Notes: generated from the letters alone by a model not told the origin. A stretch of 64,000 nt of DNA from Pseudomaricurvus sp965662505 (GCF_965662505.1 NZ_CBFIHX010000002.1:1-64000), one strand, 5' to 3'; shown: positions 51,610-60,456, numbered from the stretch's first letter. Made by a program: numbers and translations.

Positions 51610-53379
51610 CTAGTCACAATTAATCAATTCTGTGGAAGGCCGGTCGCGGTTAAAGCGCAGACGGCGACGATAGGGATAGGTGTTTTCGATATGCCCTGCG
51701 CGAAGAGAATTCTGAATGTGCTGCCAGTAGCGGTAATCATAGAGATCACTGTGCAGCGACTCGAACGCTTTTTTTGCAGTGGGGTTTCCGGTAAAAAACA
51801 AGCGAAACTCTTCCGGGAAAATATCGTTTTCGGCCACCGTGTACCAGGGGCGATCGGCCATCTCTTCCATTTCGTTTCGAGGTTCCGGTATTTTACGAAA
51901 ATTGCACTCGGTGATCGCGCAAATCTCGTCGTAATCGTAAAACACCACGCGGCCGTGTCGGGTGACACCAAAATTCTTCAGTAACATATCGCCCGGAAAA
52001 ATATTGGCGGCGGCCAGCTGCTTGATGGCATTGCCGTATTCGTCCATTACGTCGTAAGTCTGTTCTTCGTTGGCTTCTTTGAGGTAGAGATTGAGCGGTG
52101 TCATGCGGCGTTCAGTGTAAACGTGTTTGATAATGACCCACTTCTCGTTGATTTCCAGCTTTGAGGGAGCCACCTTTTGCAGTTCTTCCAGTAGCTCATC
52201 GCTAAAGCGATTGCGATAAAAAATAAAATTGGTGTATTCCTGAGTGTCTGCCATACGACCCGCGCGTTCACTGCGGGATACCAGTTTGTACTTTTGTTTG
52301 ACGACCTCTTCCGTGACTTGTTTTGGGTAATCGAATTTGTCTTTGATGATTTTGAAGACGATGCTGTAAGAGGGCAGTGTGAATACGGTCATCACCATGC
52401 CCTTGATGCCGGGGGCGATGATGAATTGGTCATCGCTGTTTTTCATGTGCTGAAGTAAATGGCGATAAAACTCGGTCTTGCCATGTTTATTGAAGCCAAT
52501 GGCGGTGTAAATTTCAGAGGTTTCCTTGCTCGGCATAAAGGAGCTGATAAAACGCACCAGTCGGGATGGGATCGACGCGTCCACCATAAAGTAAGAGCGT
52601 GTGAAGCTGAAAATAATACTGGCACCGTCCCGATCAAAAATGGCGGTGTCGATATAAATCCCCCCCTCTCCATTGTTGAGCATGGGCAACACGATAGGTA
52701 GGTATCGGTTGTTAATATTCACTCTGCCTATCAAGTAGGCCCCTTTGTTACGGTAGAAAATGGTTTCCAGAATGTCGAACCGAAGACCTTTCCAAAGGCC
52801 GTCTTCTCCAGCGGGTACCTTTTCCTGAATTGCCTGAATGACATTGTTGAGATCTCGGTCGAGATCTTCCCAGGGGACGGAAAACTCAAAGTCACGCATC
52901 ACCTGAAGCAGGGTTTCCTTCAAGTTGTTATCCACCTGATAACTGAGGTAAATGCTGTAGTCTTTCAGCGGTTTGTCTTCCAGAGGGCGTGAAGCTTTGA
53001 CAAAAATATTGCGGTCGTGGATGTGATCGTGATGAAACTGAGAGCAAAAGATGGAGTTGTAGAAGGTCTCGGCAATTTCATAGTTGCTGTGGCCGAAGAT
53101 CAGTTGAGTGTAGGTGGTCTTCGCTTGCTGCCACAATTCAAGATCGCTGACGTCCTTGCTGGTGACGCCGGCCACTAGCTTACAGACCTGATCCACCTTG
53201 TTTTTGTAGAGTTCGATCCGCTCGTAGTGGGCGTCTTGTATCCCTTGCCAGTCGACTTTTTCGAAGCGTGCTTTTGCCCCCAGGGTCATATTCTGAAAAT
53301 CGGCAAAATACGCATCAAAACCATTGAGAATGGTTTTGGCTATGCGTTTGGCTGTCGGGGTCAGCGATTGGTTGGTCAT
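51610..53379 (-). CDS. aceK: Isocitrate dehydrogenase kinase/phosphatase
   Basis: 589 residues, normal AceK length. The regulatory N-terminal half is followed by the kinase-like domain, with the ATP loop APGIKGMVMTVFTLPSY (about 318-334) and the catalytic region GVTRHGRVVFYDYDEICAI (about 455-473). AceK phosphorylates isocitrate dehydrogenase to divert isocitrate into the glyoxylate shunt. In enteric bacteria it follows aceBA; here it stands without aceA/aceB, upstream of glpD. Confidence 0.97.
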   Translation of the reverse strand: MTNQSLTPTAKRIAKTILNGFDAYFADFQNMTLGAKARFEKVDWQGIQDAHYERIELYKNKVDQVCKLVAGVTSKDVSDLELWQQAKTTYTQLIFGHSNYEIAETFYNSIFCSQFHHDHIHDRNIFVKASRPLEDKPLKDYSIYLSYQVDNNLKETLLQVMRDFEFSVPWEDLDRDLNNVIQAIQEKVPAGEDGLWKGLRFDILETIFYRNKGAYLIGRVNINNRYLPIVLPMLNNGEGGIYIDTAIFDRDGASIIFSFTRSYFMVDASIPSRLVRFISSFMPSKETSEIYTAIGFNKHGKTEFYRHLLQHMKNSDDQFIIAPGIKGMVMTVFTLPSYSIVFKIIKDKFDYPKQVTEEVVKQKYKLVSRSERAGRMADTQEYTNFIFYRNRFSDELLEELQKVAPSKLEINEKWVIIKHVYTERRMTPLNLYLKEANEEQTYDVMDEYGNAIKQLAAANIFPGDMLLKNFGVTRHGRVVFYDYDEICAITECNFRKIPEPRNEMEEMADRPWYTVAENDIFPEEFRLFFTGNPTAKKAFESLHSDLYDYRYWQHIQNSLRAGHIENTYPYRRRLRFNRDRPSTELINCD

Positions 53380-53502
53380 AAAGCTTTCTTACGCCCTTTC
53401 GTGGTGGCAATCAGTCGTTATCAACAGGAAGAGTGTTTCGACAAGTCTTGTTATCATGATGGCGTATAAACGAAATACTGTCATCTTTGCGGAGGAGCTT
53501 TT

Positions 53503-54675
53503 GTGTATAGGGCAAAAACGGTTGTGAATATGGCTAAAACGCGTGTGAATAGGGCCAGAACAGGTGTGAACAGGGCAGGTGCAGTTGTGAACCAGAAAAG
53601 AGCAGCCGTATCACGGTGGGTCTTTGCGATCTGGGGTCTTCTGCTCAGTTGCCTGCCGGTGCAGGCTGCGGTGGTTTTGCAATATCACCATGTTTCAGAT
53701 GCCACACCGGCCTCTACATCCACCACGCCAGCCTTATTTCGTCAGCATATGGAATATCTGGAAAGTGAGGGTTATGAGGTGGTCTCCTTGCCGGAGTTGC
53801 TGGAGGGATACACTTCATCGGAGGACGACAGAGCAAAGCGGGTTGCCATAACCTTTGATGACGGTTACAGCAGTGTCTACACCACGGCGTACCCTGAGCT
53901 GAAAAAGCGCGGCTGGCCGTTTACGGTGTTTGTGAACACCAAGCCCCTGGATGAGCATTGGAAGGAGTTTACTGACTGGGATCAGTTGCGGGAAATGGCC
54001 GCCAACGGCGCAACCATTGCTAACCATACCGTGAATCACGGCCACCTGATCCGCCGGCAGGAGGGGGAAAGCGAGGAGGAATGGCGTCAGCGGATTAAAG
54101 AAGATCTGCTTTTGGCCGAAAAACGTATTAAACAGGAAACCGGACAAAATCACCGTATCTTGGCGTATCCCTTTGGCGAGTACGATTTGGCGCTGATGAA
54201 ATTGTTGAAATCGCTGGATTTTGTCGGTTTTGGGCAGCATTCCGGCCCTTTGGGGAGTTCACACTCTCCTCAGGCGTTGCCGCGTTTCCCGTTCGGGGGG
54301 CATTACGGCGATATCAGTGACTTTGCCCAGAAAGCCTCCACCTTGCCGATGCCTCTGGAATCCGTATTTTTAGAGACTGCGTCCTCAGAAGATGTGGCCA
54401 TTGAGCCTTTGTTGCCGCCGGGCGACAGCCAGCCCAAACTGGTTTTGAACGTGGGCTCTGCAGCTTTGGCGCAGACGATCAGTTGCTTTGCCACTGGGCA
54501 GGGGCGAGTAGATACGCATGTGGATGATCAGCGGGTTGAGATCGAGTTGCAAAAGCCCTTGCCGGCTGGCCGCAGCAGGATCAACTGCACTGCCGCTGCG
54601 GGCGAAGGGCGTTTTTACTGGTTTTCTCAACCCTTTTTTCAACCCGATAAACACGGGGAGTGGCCACCTGAATAG
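53503..54675 (+). CDS. Polysaccharide deacetylase family protein with heptad-repeat N-terminus
   Basis: About 390 residues. GGAGGAG lies five bases before a GTG at 53503. Residues 1-38 form a basic 7-residue repeat (see repeat entry); a membrane helix or signal (about 40-56, ending VQAA) follows. The NodB-type domain (about 57-275) has the metal/catalytic Asp pair in ITFDDGY and the zinc histidines in NHTVNHGH, and resembles PgaB-type enzymes. The last 110 residues (two Cys, beta-rich) are not recognised. Likely acts on an N-acetylated polysaccharide in the periplasm; the substrate is unknown. Confidence 0.85.
   Translation: MYRAKTVVNMAKTRVNRARTGVNRAGAVVNQKRAAVSRWVFAIWGLLLSCLPVQAAVVLQYHHVSDATPASTSTTPALFRQHMEYLESEGYEVVSLPELLEGYTSSEDDRAKRVAITFDDGYSSVYTTAYPELKKRGWPFTVFVNTKPLDEHWKEFTDWDQLREMAANGATIANHTVNHGHLIRRQEGESEEEWRQRIKEDLLLAEKRIKQETGQNHRILAYPFGEYDLALMKLLKSLDFVGFGQHSGPLGSSHSPQALPRFPFGGHYGDISDFAQKASTLPMPLESVFLETASSEDVAIEPLLPPGDSQPKLVLNVGSAALAQTISCFATGQGRVDTHVDDQRVEIELQKPLPAGRSRINCTAAAGEGRFYWFSQPFFQPDKHGEWPPE
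53509..53614 (+). repeat. 21-bp coding tandem repeat (seven-residue units) in the deacetylase N-terminus
   Basis: Four to five 21-base units centred on RTGTGAAYAGGGCC give the peptide series AKTVVNM, AKTRVNR, ARTGVNR, AGAVVNQ. The repeat lies before the membrane segment, so it would be cytoplasmic and basic. A later start that skips it (ATG at 53530 in the same frame) is possible. Confidence 0.75.
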
Positions 54676-54717
54676 AATTGGCTAACGAGTAGCGGTACCT
54701 ACAGGAATTGTGAGTGA

Positions 54718-55923
54718 ATGACGACCATTAAAAAAATTAGCTTGGCGCAGCTCAGGGTGGGGATGTATGTCACCCAGGTTGATAAAACCAGTGCTGCAGG
54801 TGCCAACCTCAGGGCACAGGGGCTGATTACTCGTGAAGATACCATTGAGCGGTTCCGCCAGCAGGGCATGCAGGAGTGTTTCATCGATACTGCCAAGGGA
54901 GATGATTGCCCCGAAGGTATTCCGCTGAAGCCGTTACGCAATCCTGTTGAGACACACTTTCCTCAGTGTGACGAAGATTTTCCAGTCCCAAGAGTTCCCT
55001 ATGAAGAGGAGCGTGAAAACGCGATCAGAGTGCGCAATAAAGCCCTGATGCTGGTTAGTGATGTCATGCACGATGTCAAAATGGGCCGCTCTGTTGATCG
55101 CTCAGCTGTCGATAATATTGCCTTGGATATCACCGAGTCGCTGGTGAATAACCAAAATGCCTTGCTGAGCCTGATGTATATGGGCGAGAAAGACGAATAC
55201 CTGTTGGAACACTCCATGAACGTGGCGGTGTTAATGGGGGTGCTGGCCCGTTCCTTGGGATATCGCGATGAAGAGCTTCACCATTTGGTGATGGGAGCTT
55301 TTGTTCATGATGTAGGGAAGATACGTGTGCCTGAAAGCATTCTCCATAAACCGGGCAAGCTGGAACTGACCGAATGGGAAGAGATGAAGCGCCATGTGGA
55401 TTACGGCATTGAAGCGTTAGAGGCGATTGATAACTTCCCGGAAATCGCGATGGCCATTTGTACTGAGCACCACGAACGGCTGGATGGCACTGGTTACCCA
55501 TCCCGCAAGCCCGCGGCTCAGATCAGTCGGCAGGGGAGGATGGGGGCGGTGGTCGATGTGTATGATGCGATTACATCGGACAGGGTTTACCACAAAGGAC
55601 TGGAGCCGAATGCGGCTTTGAAAAAAATGCTGGAGTGGAGCGGCGACCATCTGGATCGTGAGCTTGTTTATCAGCTTATCCGCTGTGTGGGGGTTTATCC
55701 GGCTGGCTCTATGGTGCAGCTTGACTCTGGTCATGTGGGAGTAGTGCTGGAAGTCTGTACTCGTCAGCCCGCTCAGCCAAGATTAAAACTGGTGTATGAC
55801 GGCAGGCGTCAGCTAAAAATGCAGGAGAAGATCATTAATCTGGCAGATACCGATTTGTATGGCAATATCGCATCGGCAGTGGTTCCCTCGACATTTGGTT
55901 TGAATGCCAGGGATTATTTATAG
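54718..55923 (+). CDS. HD-GYP cyclic di-GMP phosphodiesterase with DUF3391 domain
   Basis: 401 residues. The N-terminal DUF3391 domain (about 1-125, starting ISLAQLRVGMYVTQVD) is followed by an HD-GYP domain: HSMNVAVLMG, the HD pair FVHDVGKIRVPE, and HHERLDGTGYP (about 252-262). The signature is intact, so it should degrade c-di-GMP to GMP or pGpG. A short C-terminal beta domain (about 330-390) follows. It is 42 bases after the deacetylase on the same strand, which hints at control of an exopolysaccharide (inference). Confidence 0.93.
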   Translation: MTTIKKISLAQLRVGMYVTQVDKTSAAGANLRAQGLITREDTIERFRQQGMQECFIDTAKGDDCPEGIPLKPLRNPVETHFPQCDEDFPVPRVPYEEERENAIRVRNKALMLVSDVMHDVKMGRSVDRSAVDNIALDITESLVNNQNALLSLMYMGEKDEYLLEHSMNVAVLMGVLARSLGYRDEELHHLVMGAFVHDVGKIRVPESILHKPGKLELTEWEEMKRHVDYGIEALEAIDNFPEIAMAICTEHHERLDGTGYPSRKPAAQISRQGRMGAVVDVYDAITSDRVYHKGLEPNAALKKMLEWSGDHLDRELVYQLIRCVGVYPAGSMVQLDSGHVGVVLEVCTRQPAQPRLKLVYDGRRQLKMQEKIINLADTDLYGNIASAVVPSTFGLNARDYL

Positions 55924-55926
55924 CCA

Positions 55927-55972
55927 CCTTCGATATTGCAACCAACAGGCCTTCGATATTGCAACCAACAGG
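55927..55972. repeat. Perfect 23-bp direct repeat after the HD-GYP gene
   Basis: Two identical 23-base copies, head to tail (55927-55949 and 55950-55972), start 3 bases after the HD-GYP stop. Identity over all 23 bases suggests a recent duplication. Confidence 0.9.
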
Positions 55973-56002
55973 CAGGCCGCCGGGTTTGGTTGCCACCATG
56001 TC

Positions 56003-56905
56003 TTAGCTTTCAGCCGAGGTTGAAGCTGAGCGCTTGGGATCAAACTGCTTGAGTTTGTTAAAGCGAATCATCCCCTGCAAGTCGTGAATGTACACTTCCC
56101 CTTTCTCTGAATATTTCTCCAGTCCTTCAGCCAGTGCGAGACTGTCGAGGGACTGTTTTTCTTGTCTGAAGTCAGCGCGTATTTCTCGAACTTTTTCATA
56201 GGCCGGGTGTGAATTAATGTTTAGCATATACGCGGCAACAGCAGCATCCAGGCTGTCAAAACTCGCCACTTCATGTGTTGCGCCGGGGATTCGACGGCTG
56301 GGTACAACGCCGCAGCCAGCGGTAAAACACCACTGACCAAAATAGTTATTGGCTTCTTTGGCAAAGCGGGAGCGTCCCCAGGCTGACTCCATCGCCGCTT
56401 GCGCCAAAGCCATCGACGGAGGGACTACGTCAATGCGGGTCATCAGGTCTTGAACAAGCTCTTTATCGGATAACTCTTCTGGTGCCCGGTATCTGAGAGC
56501 CCAGGTTTCCAGAGTCGCCTGTTGTCTGAGACTGAGGCTTTTGCCGTTCGTTTGGCGTTCAGCGATGTCCTGCAATTGCTGTCTCTGTTTGCTGATTTTT
56601 GCGTTTTGGCGAATGATCGCAGGCAAAAGTCGTTTGTAAAAGCTTTTCTTCAGTGCCGGAGTATCTTGTGGAATTGAGGGGATCTGAAGTGTCTCTGCGA
56701 CCTGTTGATCTTCATCTTCCAGGGTTTCTCTGCGCGATGCACGAGACTCTTCACGGGCCTGGCTTTTGATTTCATGAGAGGCTTTAAATTCTTCGGTGTT
56801 ATGTAACCAGTGTTGTAAGAAAAACACTCCGGCCAGACAGAAACAGCTGAACGCGACAAACAGCCAGCCGAGCCAGACGTTTTTAGTGGATGGTGTGTTG
56901 CTCAT
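56003..56905 (-). CDS. Bax-like glucosaminidase-domain protein
   Basis: 300 residues from the ATG at 56903-56905. One membrane anchor (about 10-32), a charged coiled region (about 40-115), and a C-terminal glucosaminidase domain (about 155-300) with PPSMALAQAAMESAWGRSRFA, including the conserved Glu, and NYFGQWCF. E. coli Bax is similar. The domain cuts glucosaminidic bonds in peptidoglycan or other glycans. It lies between the HD-GYP gene (convergent) and the P-like gene. Confidence 0.9.
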   Translation of the reverse strand: MSNTPSTKNVWLGWLFVAFSCFCLAGVFFLQHWLHNTEEFKASHEIKSQAREESRASRRETLEDEDQQVAETLQIPSIPQDTPALKKSFYKRLLPAIIRQNAKISKQRQQLQDIAERQTNGKSLSLRQQATLETWALRYRAPEELSDKELVQDLMTRIDVVPPSMALAQAAMESAWGRSRFAKEANNYFGQWCFTAGCGVVPSRRIPGATHEVASFDSLDAAVAAYMLNINSHPAYEKVREIRADFRQEKQSLDSLALAEGLEKYSEKGEVYIHDLQGMIRFNKLKQFDPKRSASTSAES

Positions 56906-57030
56906 GAAAAACCTCAAAATGACTGTTGAATACTAGTGTCGGGACAGCGCAGCGTTGTCAGGCTACGCCCAATGACAAAACGGGTAGGTGAGTGGCGATG
57001 TTCTCGAAATGGCAAATGTTATTAATGCGT

Positions 57031-57714
57031 TTATAACCCCAGATCTTTGCGCAGGGACGCCAGTCGCTCGAGGTTTTCATCCTTGCTCAACGGTGTTTCG
57101 GTTTTTTCCGGCAGGCGTTTAATCTCAGGAGGCGGCAGGGTTTCACCGCGGACCACCCGATCACACAAGGTTCGATAGTGATCGCGGAACACGGGAAAGG
57201 CTACGCGCTCAATATTGCTGTTCAGGAAATACCAGTCGCTGAGCTTGCCGGCGTGATAAACCGCGGGGTGGCTCCAGTTGAATTCGGCTTTCGGGCTGGG
57301 TGCCTGACAGGCTTCGATGTAGGCACTGTGCACATCGGGCAGGCCATGAAGCGCCGGTGAACCCTGACAGAAGCCAATCATCTTGTGCAGGGTGGGCAAG
57401 TACTCAGATTCTTCAATCGCTTTTTTGGCGCCGCGCAAAATGGCGTCAGGGCTAAAGCGTTGCAGGGATTCCACCCACAGGCGCTTGGCTTGATTGAGTG
57501 TCGTGACATCGCCAAACGCGCTGTGATACTGGTTGTGGTAATTAATCCGGAACAGGGCAAACACCTGGTTGATGGCATCAATCAGTTCAGAAGAGGGAGC
57601 TCGTTCGCCGTGATTTTGCGAGGAATCAGAAGGCCCAGCTGCGGTCGTTGAGGTCTTCTGCGATCGAGCGATCTCTTGTTCTACTTGGCTGAGTAGTTGC
57701 TTGCTGTCCTTCAT
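57031..57714 (-). CDS. Lambda-P-like replication protein
   Basis: 227 residues. The middle resembles the replication-protein-P family: FALFRINYHNQYHSAF, AKRLWVESLQRFSPDAILRGAKKAI, YLPTLHKMIGFCQG. Phage P loads the replicative helicase; chromosomal relatives in Pseudomonas-like genomes are uncharacterised. Its ATG (57712-57714) lies inside the 3' end of the upstream DnaT-like gene, giving an 89-base overlap in another frame. A weak AAGG precedes. Together the two genes look like a helicase-loading pair (inference). Confidence 0.8.
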   Translation of the reverse strand: MKDSKQLLSQVEQEIARSQKTSTTAAGPSDSSQNHGERAPSSELIDAINQVFALFRINYHNQYHSAFGDVTTLNQAKRLWVESLQRFSPDAILRGAKKAIEESEYLPTLHKMIGFCQGSPALHGLPDVHSAYIEACQAPSPKAEFNWSHPAVYHAGKLSDWYFLNSNIERVAFPVFRDHYRTLCDRVVRGETLPPPEIKRLPEKTETPLSKDENLERLASLRKDLGL

Positions 57715-58855
57715 GATTTCGACCTTGTGGGGCGTTGACGGTAGACGAACTCAAAGAGTGTCGTTTGGCCCAGTGAAATTTAACGTGTTGCAAAAATTTG
57801 GTGTTCCACGACGCGTAGACCTGGTTGCTGTCGCGCCAGAAGATTAAAAATTCCGGGAGCAGTTGTTGGGCAAAGCTGACATCGATGTTGGCCATGCGCA
57901 AAATGTCGTAGACATCACTGCCAGGTTGCCAGTTCTCCGGGATCCGGCGCGGTTCGCTGTCGTGCTCGAGCGCAGAGGTGTATCTGGCCCACTGACGCCG
58001 AATGTGCTGGATAAATTTGGTGTTCCAGGTGCGTGATCGCTCGCCGCGCTCTGCCCAGTAGAGAATGAATTCCGGAATCGCATCCTCGATAAACTGGGGA
58101 TGAATCGCGGCGTGTCGTGTGAGCACATCCATGGCGTCAGGACTGGGTCGCCAGTCTCGGGTCATGGCCACTTCGCTGTCTTTTTGAGTGGTAAAGGTTT
58201 CACGCTGACGCCACTGATGTAAAACATGCTGATGGAACTTGGCGCCCCAGGAGCGATGCGCCTCACCGCTTTCCCGCCAGAAGGTGACAAACTCCGGCAG
58301 TTGCTCGCGAATAAAGTGCTCGGGAATGTTGTGCTGTGCAATGCGTGCCAGCATTTCTGCATCCGGCTGCCAGTTGGGGGCAATGGCGGTGGCGCCCACG
58401 GCGACTGACGGACGTGGCTGTCGTGATGGGTGATGCTGGGGCTGGGACTGAATCGGGGGCTGAAAACCGTTGTTGCTCTGTGGCTGGTGTTGAGGCTGGT
58501 GTACCGGCGCTTGCGGATTACTCCCGGCTTCGGGTTGAACGTTTGCCTGGGGTTCGTTAAACGCAAAGATCAGTTGCTGGCTCTGCACAAACGGAGCCGA
58601 TTGCAGCAACAGGATGCCTTTGGCCCGCAGGTTCTGACTGATGCGGTTGATGTCGTGCTGATTCCAGAAAGGTAGCGCGACGTACAGGGTCTGATCGTTC
58701 AATTCAAACCAGCGGAAGCCCTGACTGTCTACCGGTTGCAGCGGTCGGGTCAGTTCGTCCAGAACGCTGAGCATAGTGGCTTCCTCCAGGCCGATGGTGG
58801 CGGCCAGAGACGGAGAAACCAGAATAGGGCGTTCGGGGATCAGAGATGATGTCAT
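57626..58855 (-). CDS. Primosomal protein with three tandem DnaT-type ssDNA-binding domains
   Basis: 409 residues. The N-terminal 100 residues resemble a DnaT-type fold; a Gln/Pro/His-rich linker (101-160) follows. Three related domains then repeat: 161-217, 234-290 and 308-364. Each has the pattern W-x-P-(x)n-I-P-E-F-(x)2-[FY]-W-(x)n-W-[GN]-[AT]-K-F-x-Q-H, as in the C-terminal domain of DnaT. E. coli DnaT has one. DnaT works in PriA-dependent replication restart. The end overlaps the P-like gene; radA is divergent. Confidence 0.85.
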   Translation of the reverse strand: MTSSLIPERPILVSPSLAATIGLEEATMLSVLDELTRPLQPVDSQGFRWFELNDQTLYVALPFWNQHDINRISQNLRAKGILLLQSAPFVQSQQLIFAFNEPQANVQPEAGSNPQAPVHQPQHQPQSNNGFQPPIQSQPQHHPSRQPRPSVAVGATAIAPNWQPDAEMLARIAQHNIPEHFIREQLPEFVTFWRESGEAHRSWGAKFHQHVLHQWRQRETFTTQKDSEVAMTRDWRPSPDAMDVLTRHAAIHPQFIEDAIPEFILYWAERGERSRTWNTKFIQHIRRQWARYTSALEHDSEPRRIPENWQPGSDVYDILRMANIDVSFAQQLLPEFLIFWRDSNQVYASWNTKFLQHVKFHWAKRHSLSSSTVNAPQGRNHEGQQATTQPSRTRDRSIAEDLNDRSWAF

Positions 58856-59004
58856 GGGCGAACTTTAGCATTTTCTGGCGGATGAGTCGCTAGTGTCAGA
58901 AGACCCCAGGGTGGTTCGTGTCGGGTCTGGCAGGTACTATTCGGGTCACACAGACTGGTCGGGTTATACAGACTGGATACGGACATGATTTTTCTGAGGA
59001 TACC

Positions 59005-60381
59005 ATGGTGGCAAAAAGCAAAACCGCCTATGTCTGCAGCGAGTGCGGTGCAGATTTTACCAAATGGCAGGGGCAGTGCAGCGAATGCGGCAGCTGGAAC
59101 AGCTTGTCGGAAGTTCGGCTGGGGCCCACTCCGGCCAATCGCACGGAGAAATTCACCGGTTATGCGGGCGCGGCGGGAGTTGCCCCTGAGATCCAGACGT
59201 TGGCCGAGATTGATCTGGAAGCCCTGCCGCGTTTTTCCTCTGGAGCGGGTGAATTTGACCGTGTGCTGGGGGGCGGGCTGGTGCCGGGTTCCGTGGTGTT
59301 GATCGGTGGCAATCCGGGAGCTGGTAAGTCCACACTTCTTCTGCAGACTATGTGCTTTCTGGCGTCAGGCCGAGAGTCACTCTACTGTACCGGGGAGGAG
59401 TCCCTGCAGCAGGTGGCCATGCGAGCCAAGCGTCTGGGGTTGCCGACCGACAAGCTGAAAATGTTGTCGGAAACCAGTGTGGAGTCGCTGGTGGCCACCG
59501 CACAGAAGCTGCAACCCAAAGTCATGGTGGTGGATTCCATCCAGGTCATGCACATGGCCGATATCCAGTCTGCACCGGGTTCCGTCTCTCAGGTGCGGGA
59601 GAGCGCTGCCTACCTGACGCGCTTTGCCAAGCAGACCGGCACAGTGCTGATCTTGGTAGGCCATGTCACCAAAGACGGCAGTTTGGCCGGTCCCAAGGTA
59701 CTGGAGCATATGATTGACTGTTCCATTTTGCTGGAAGGTACCCACGATTCCCGTTTCCGTACTCTGCGGGGCAGCAAAAACCGCTTTGGTGCGGTGAATG
59801 AGCTGGGGGTGTTCGCCATGACCGAGCAGGGTTTAAAGGAAGTCAGTAATCCCTCGGCCATCTTCCTGCAGCGCGCCGATGAGATTGCCGCGGGCTCCGT
59901 GGTTATGGTGGTGTGGGAAGGTACTCGCCCATTGCTGGTGGAAGTTCAGGCGCTGGTGGATGACAGCCATCAGGGCAATCCGCGGCGGGTGGCTGTGGGG
60001 CTGGATCAGAACCGCCTGAACATGCTGTTGGCGGTGCTGCATCGTCACGGTGGTGTATTGATCGGTGATCAGGACGTCTTTATCAATGTGGTCGGCGGTG
60101 TGCGGGTGATGGAAACCAGTGCAGATCTGGCCCTGCTGCTGTCGGTGGTGTCGAGCTTTCGCAATCGCCCTCTGGGGCACGATTTGATGGTCTTCGGTGA
60201 GGTGGGGCTGTCCGGTGAGATTCGTCCGGTGCCCAGTGGTCAGGAGCGCTTGCGGGAAGCGGCCAAACACGGCTTTAAAACCGCAATAATGCCTGCCGGA
60301 AATGCTCCGAGGGAGACTATTCCCGGCATTAAAGTGATTGCCGTCAAAACCTTGCAGGAGGCTGTGGCGGCTATCGACTAA
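59005..60381 (+). CDS. radA: DNA repair protein RadA
   Basis: 458 residues from the ATG at 59005, with GAGGA four bases upstream; a frame open from 58918 would add 29 residues of no known family. The zinc finger (CSECG...CSECG, residues 9-27), Walker A (GGNPGAGKST, about 95-104), the KNRFG motif (KNRFGAVNELGVF) and the C-terminal Lon-protease-like domain are intact. RadA is a DnaB-like helicase for branch migration in recombination. It is divergent from the DnaT-like gene. Confidence 0.97.
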   Translation: MVAKSKTAYVCSECGADFTKWQGQCSECGSWNSLSEVRLGPTPANRTEKFTGYAGAAGVAPEIQTLAEIDLEALPRFSSGAGEFDRVLGGGLVPGSVVLIGGNPGAGKSTLLLQTMCFLASGRESLYCTGEESLQQVAMRAKRLGLPTDKLKMLSETSVESLVATAQKLQPKVMVVDSIQVMHMADIQSAPGSVSQVRESAAYLTRFAKQTGTVLILVGHVTKDGSLAGPKVLEHMIDCSILLEGTHDSRFRTLRGSKNRFGAVNELGVFAMTEQGLKEVSNPSAIFLQRADEIAAGSVVMVVWEGTRPLLVEVQALVDDSHQGNPRRVAVGLDQNRLNMLLAVLHRHGGVLIGDQDVFINVVGGVRVMETSADLALLLSVVSSFRNRPLGHDLMVFGEVGLSGEIRPVPSGQERLREAAKHGFKTAIMPAGNAPRETIPGIKVIAVKTLQEAVAAID

Positions 60382-60408
60382 GGGTTTGTTGAGGGGCTTT
60401 CCGGCTTA

Positions 60409-60456
60409 CTCAGAACTCATCGTTTACAGGGATCATCGTTCTCAGAGCTCATCGTT
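60409..60456. repeat. 16-bp tandem repeat across the PilZ gene stop codon
   Basis: Three units of 16 bases (60409-60424, 60425-60440, 60441-60456), each ending in TCATCGTT. Units one and three differ at one position; unit two is more diverged. The third unit holds the stop (60442-60444) and last codons of the minus-strand PilZ gene. Confidence 0.85.
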
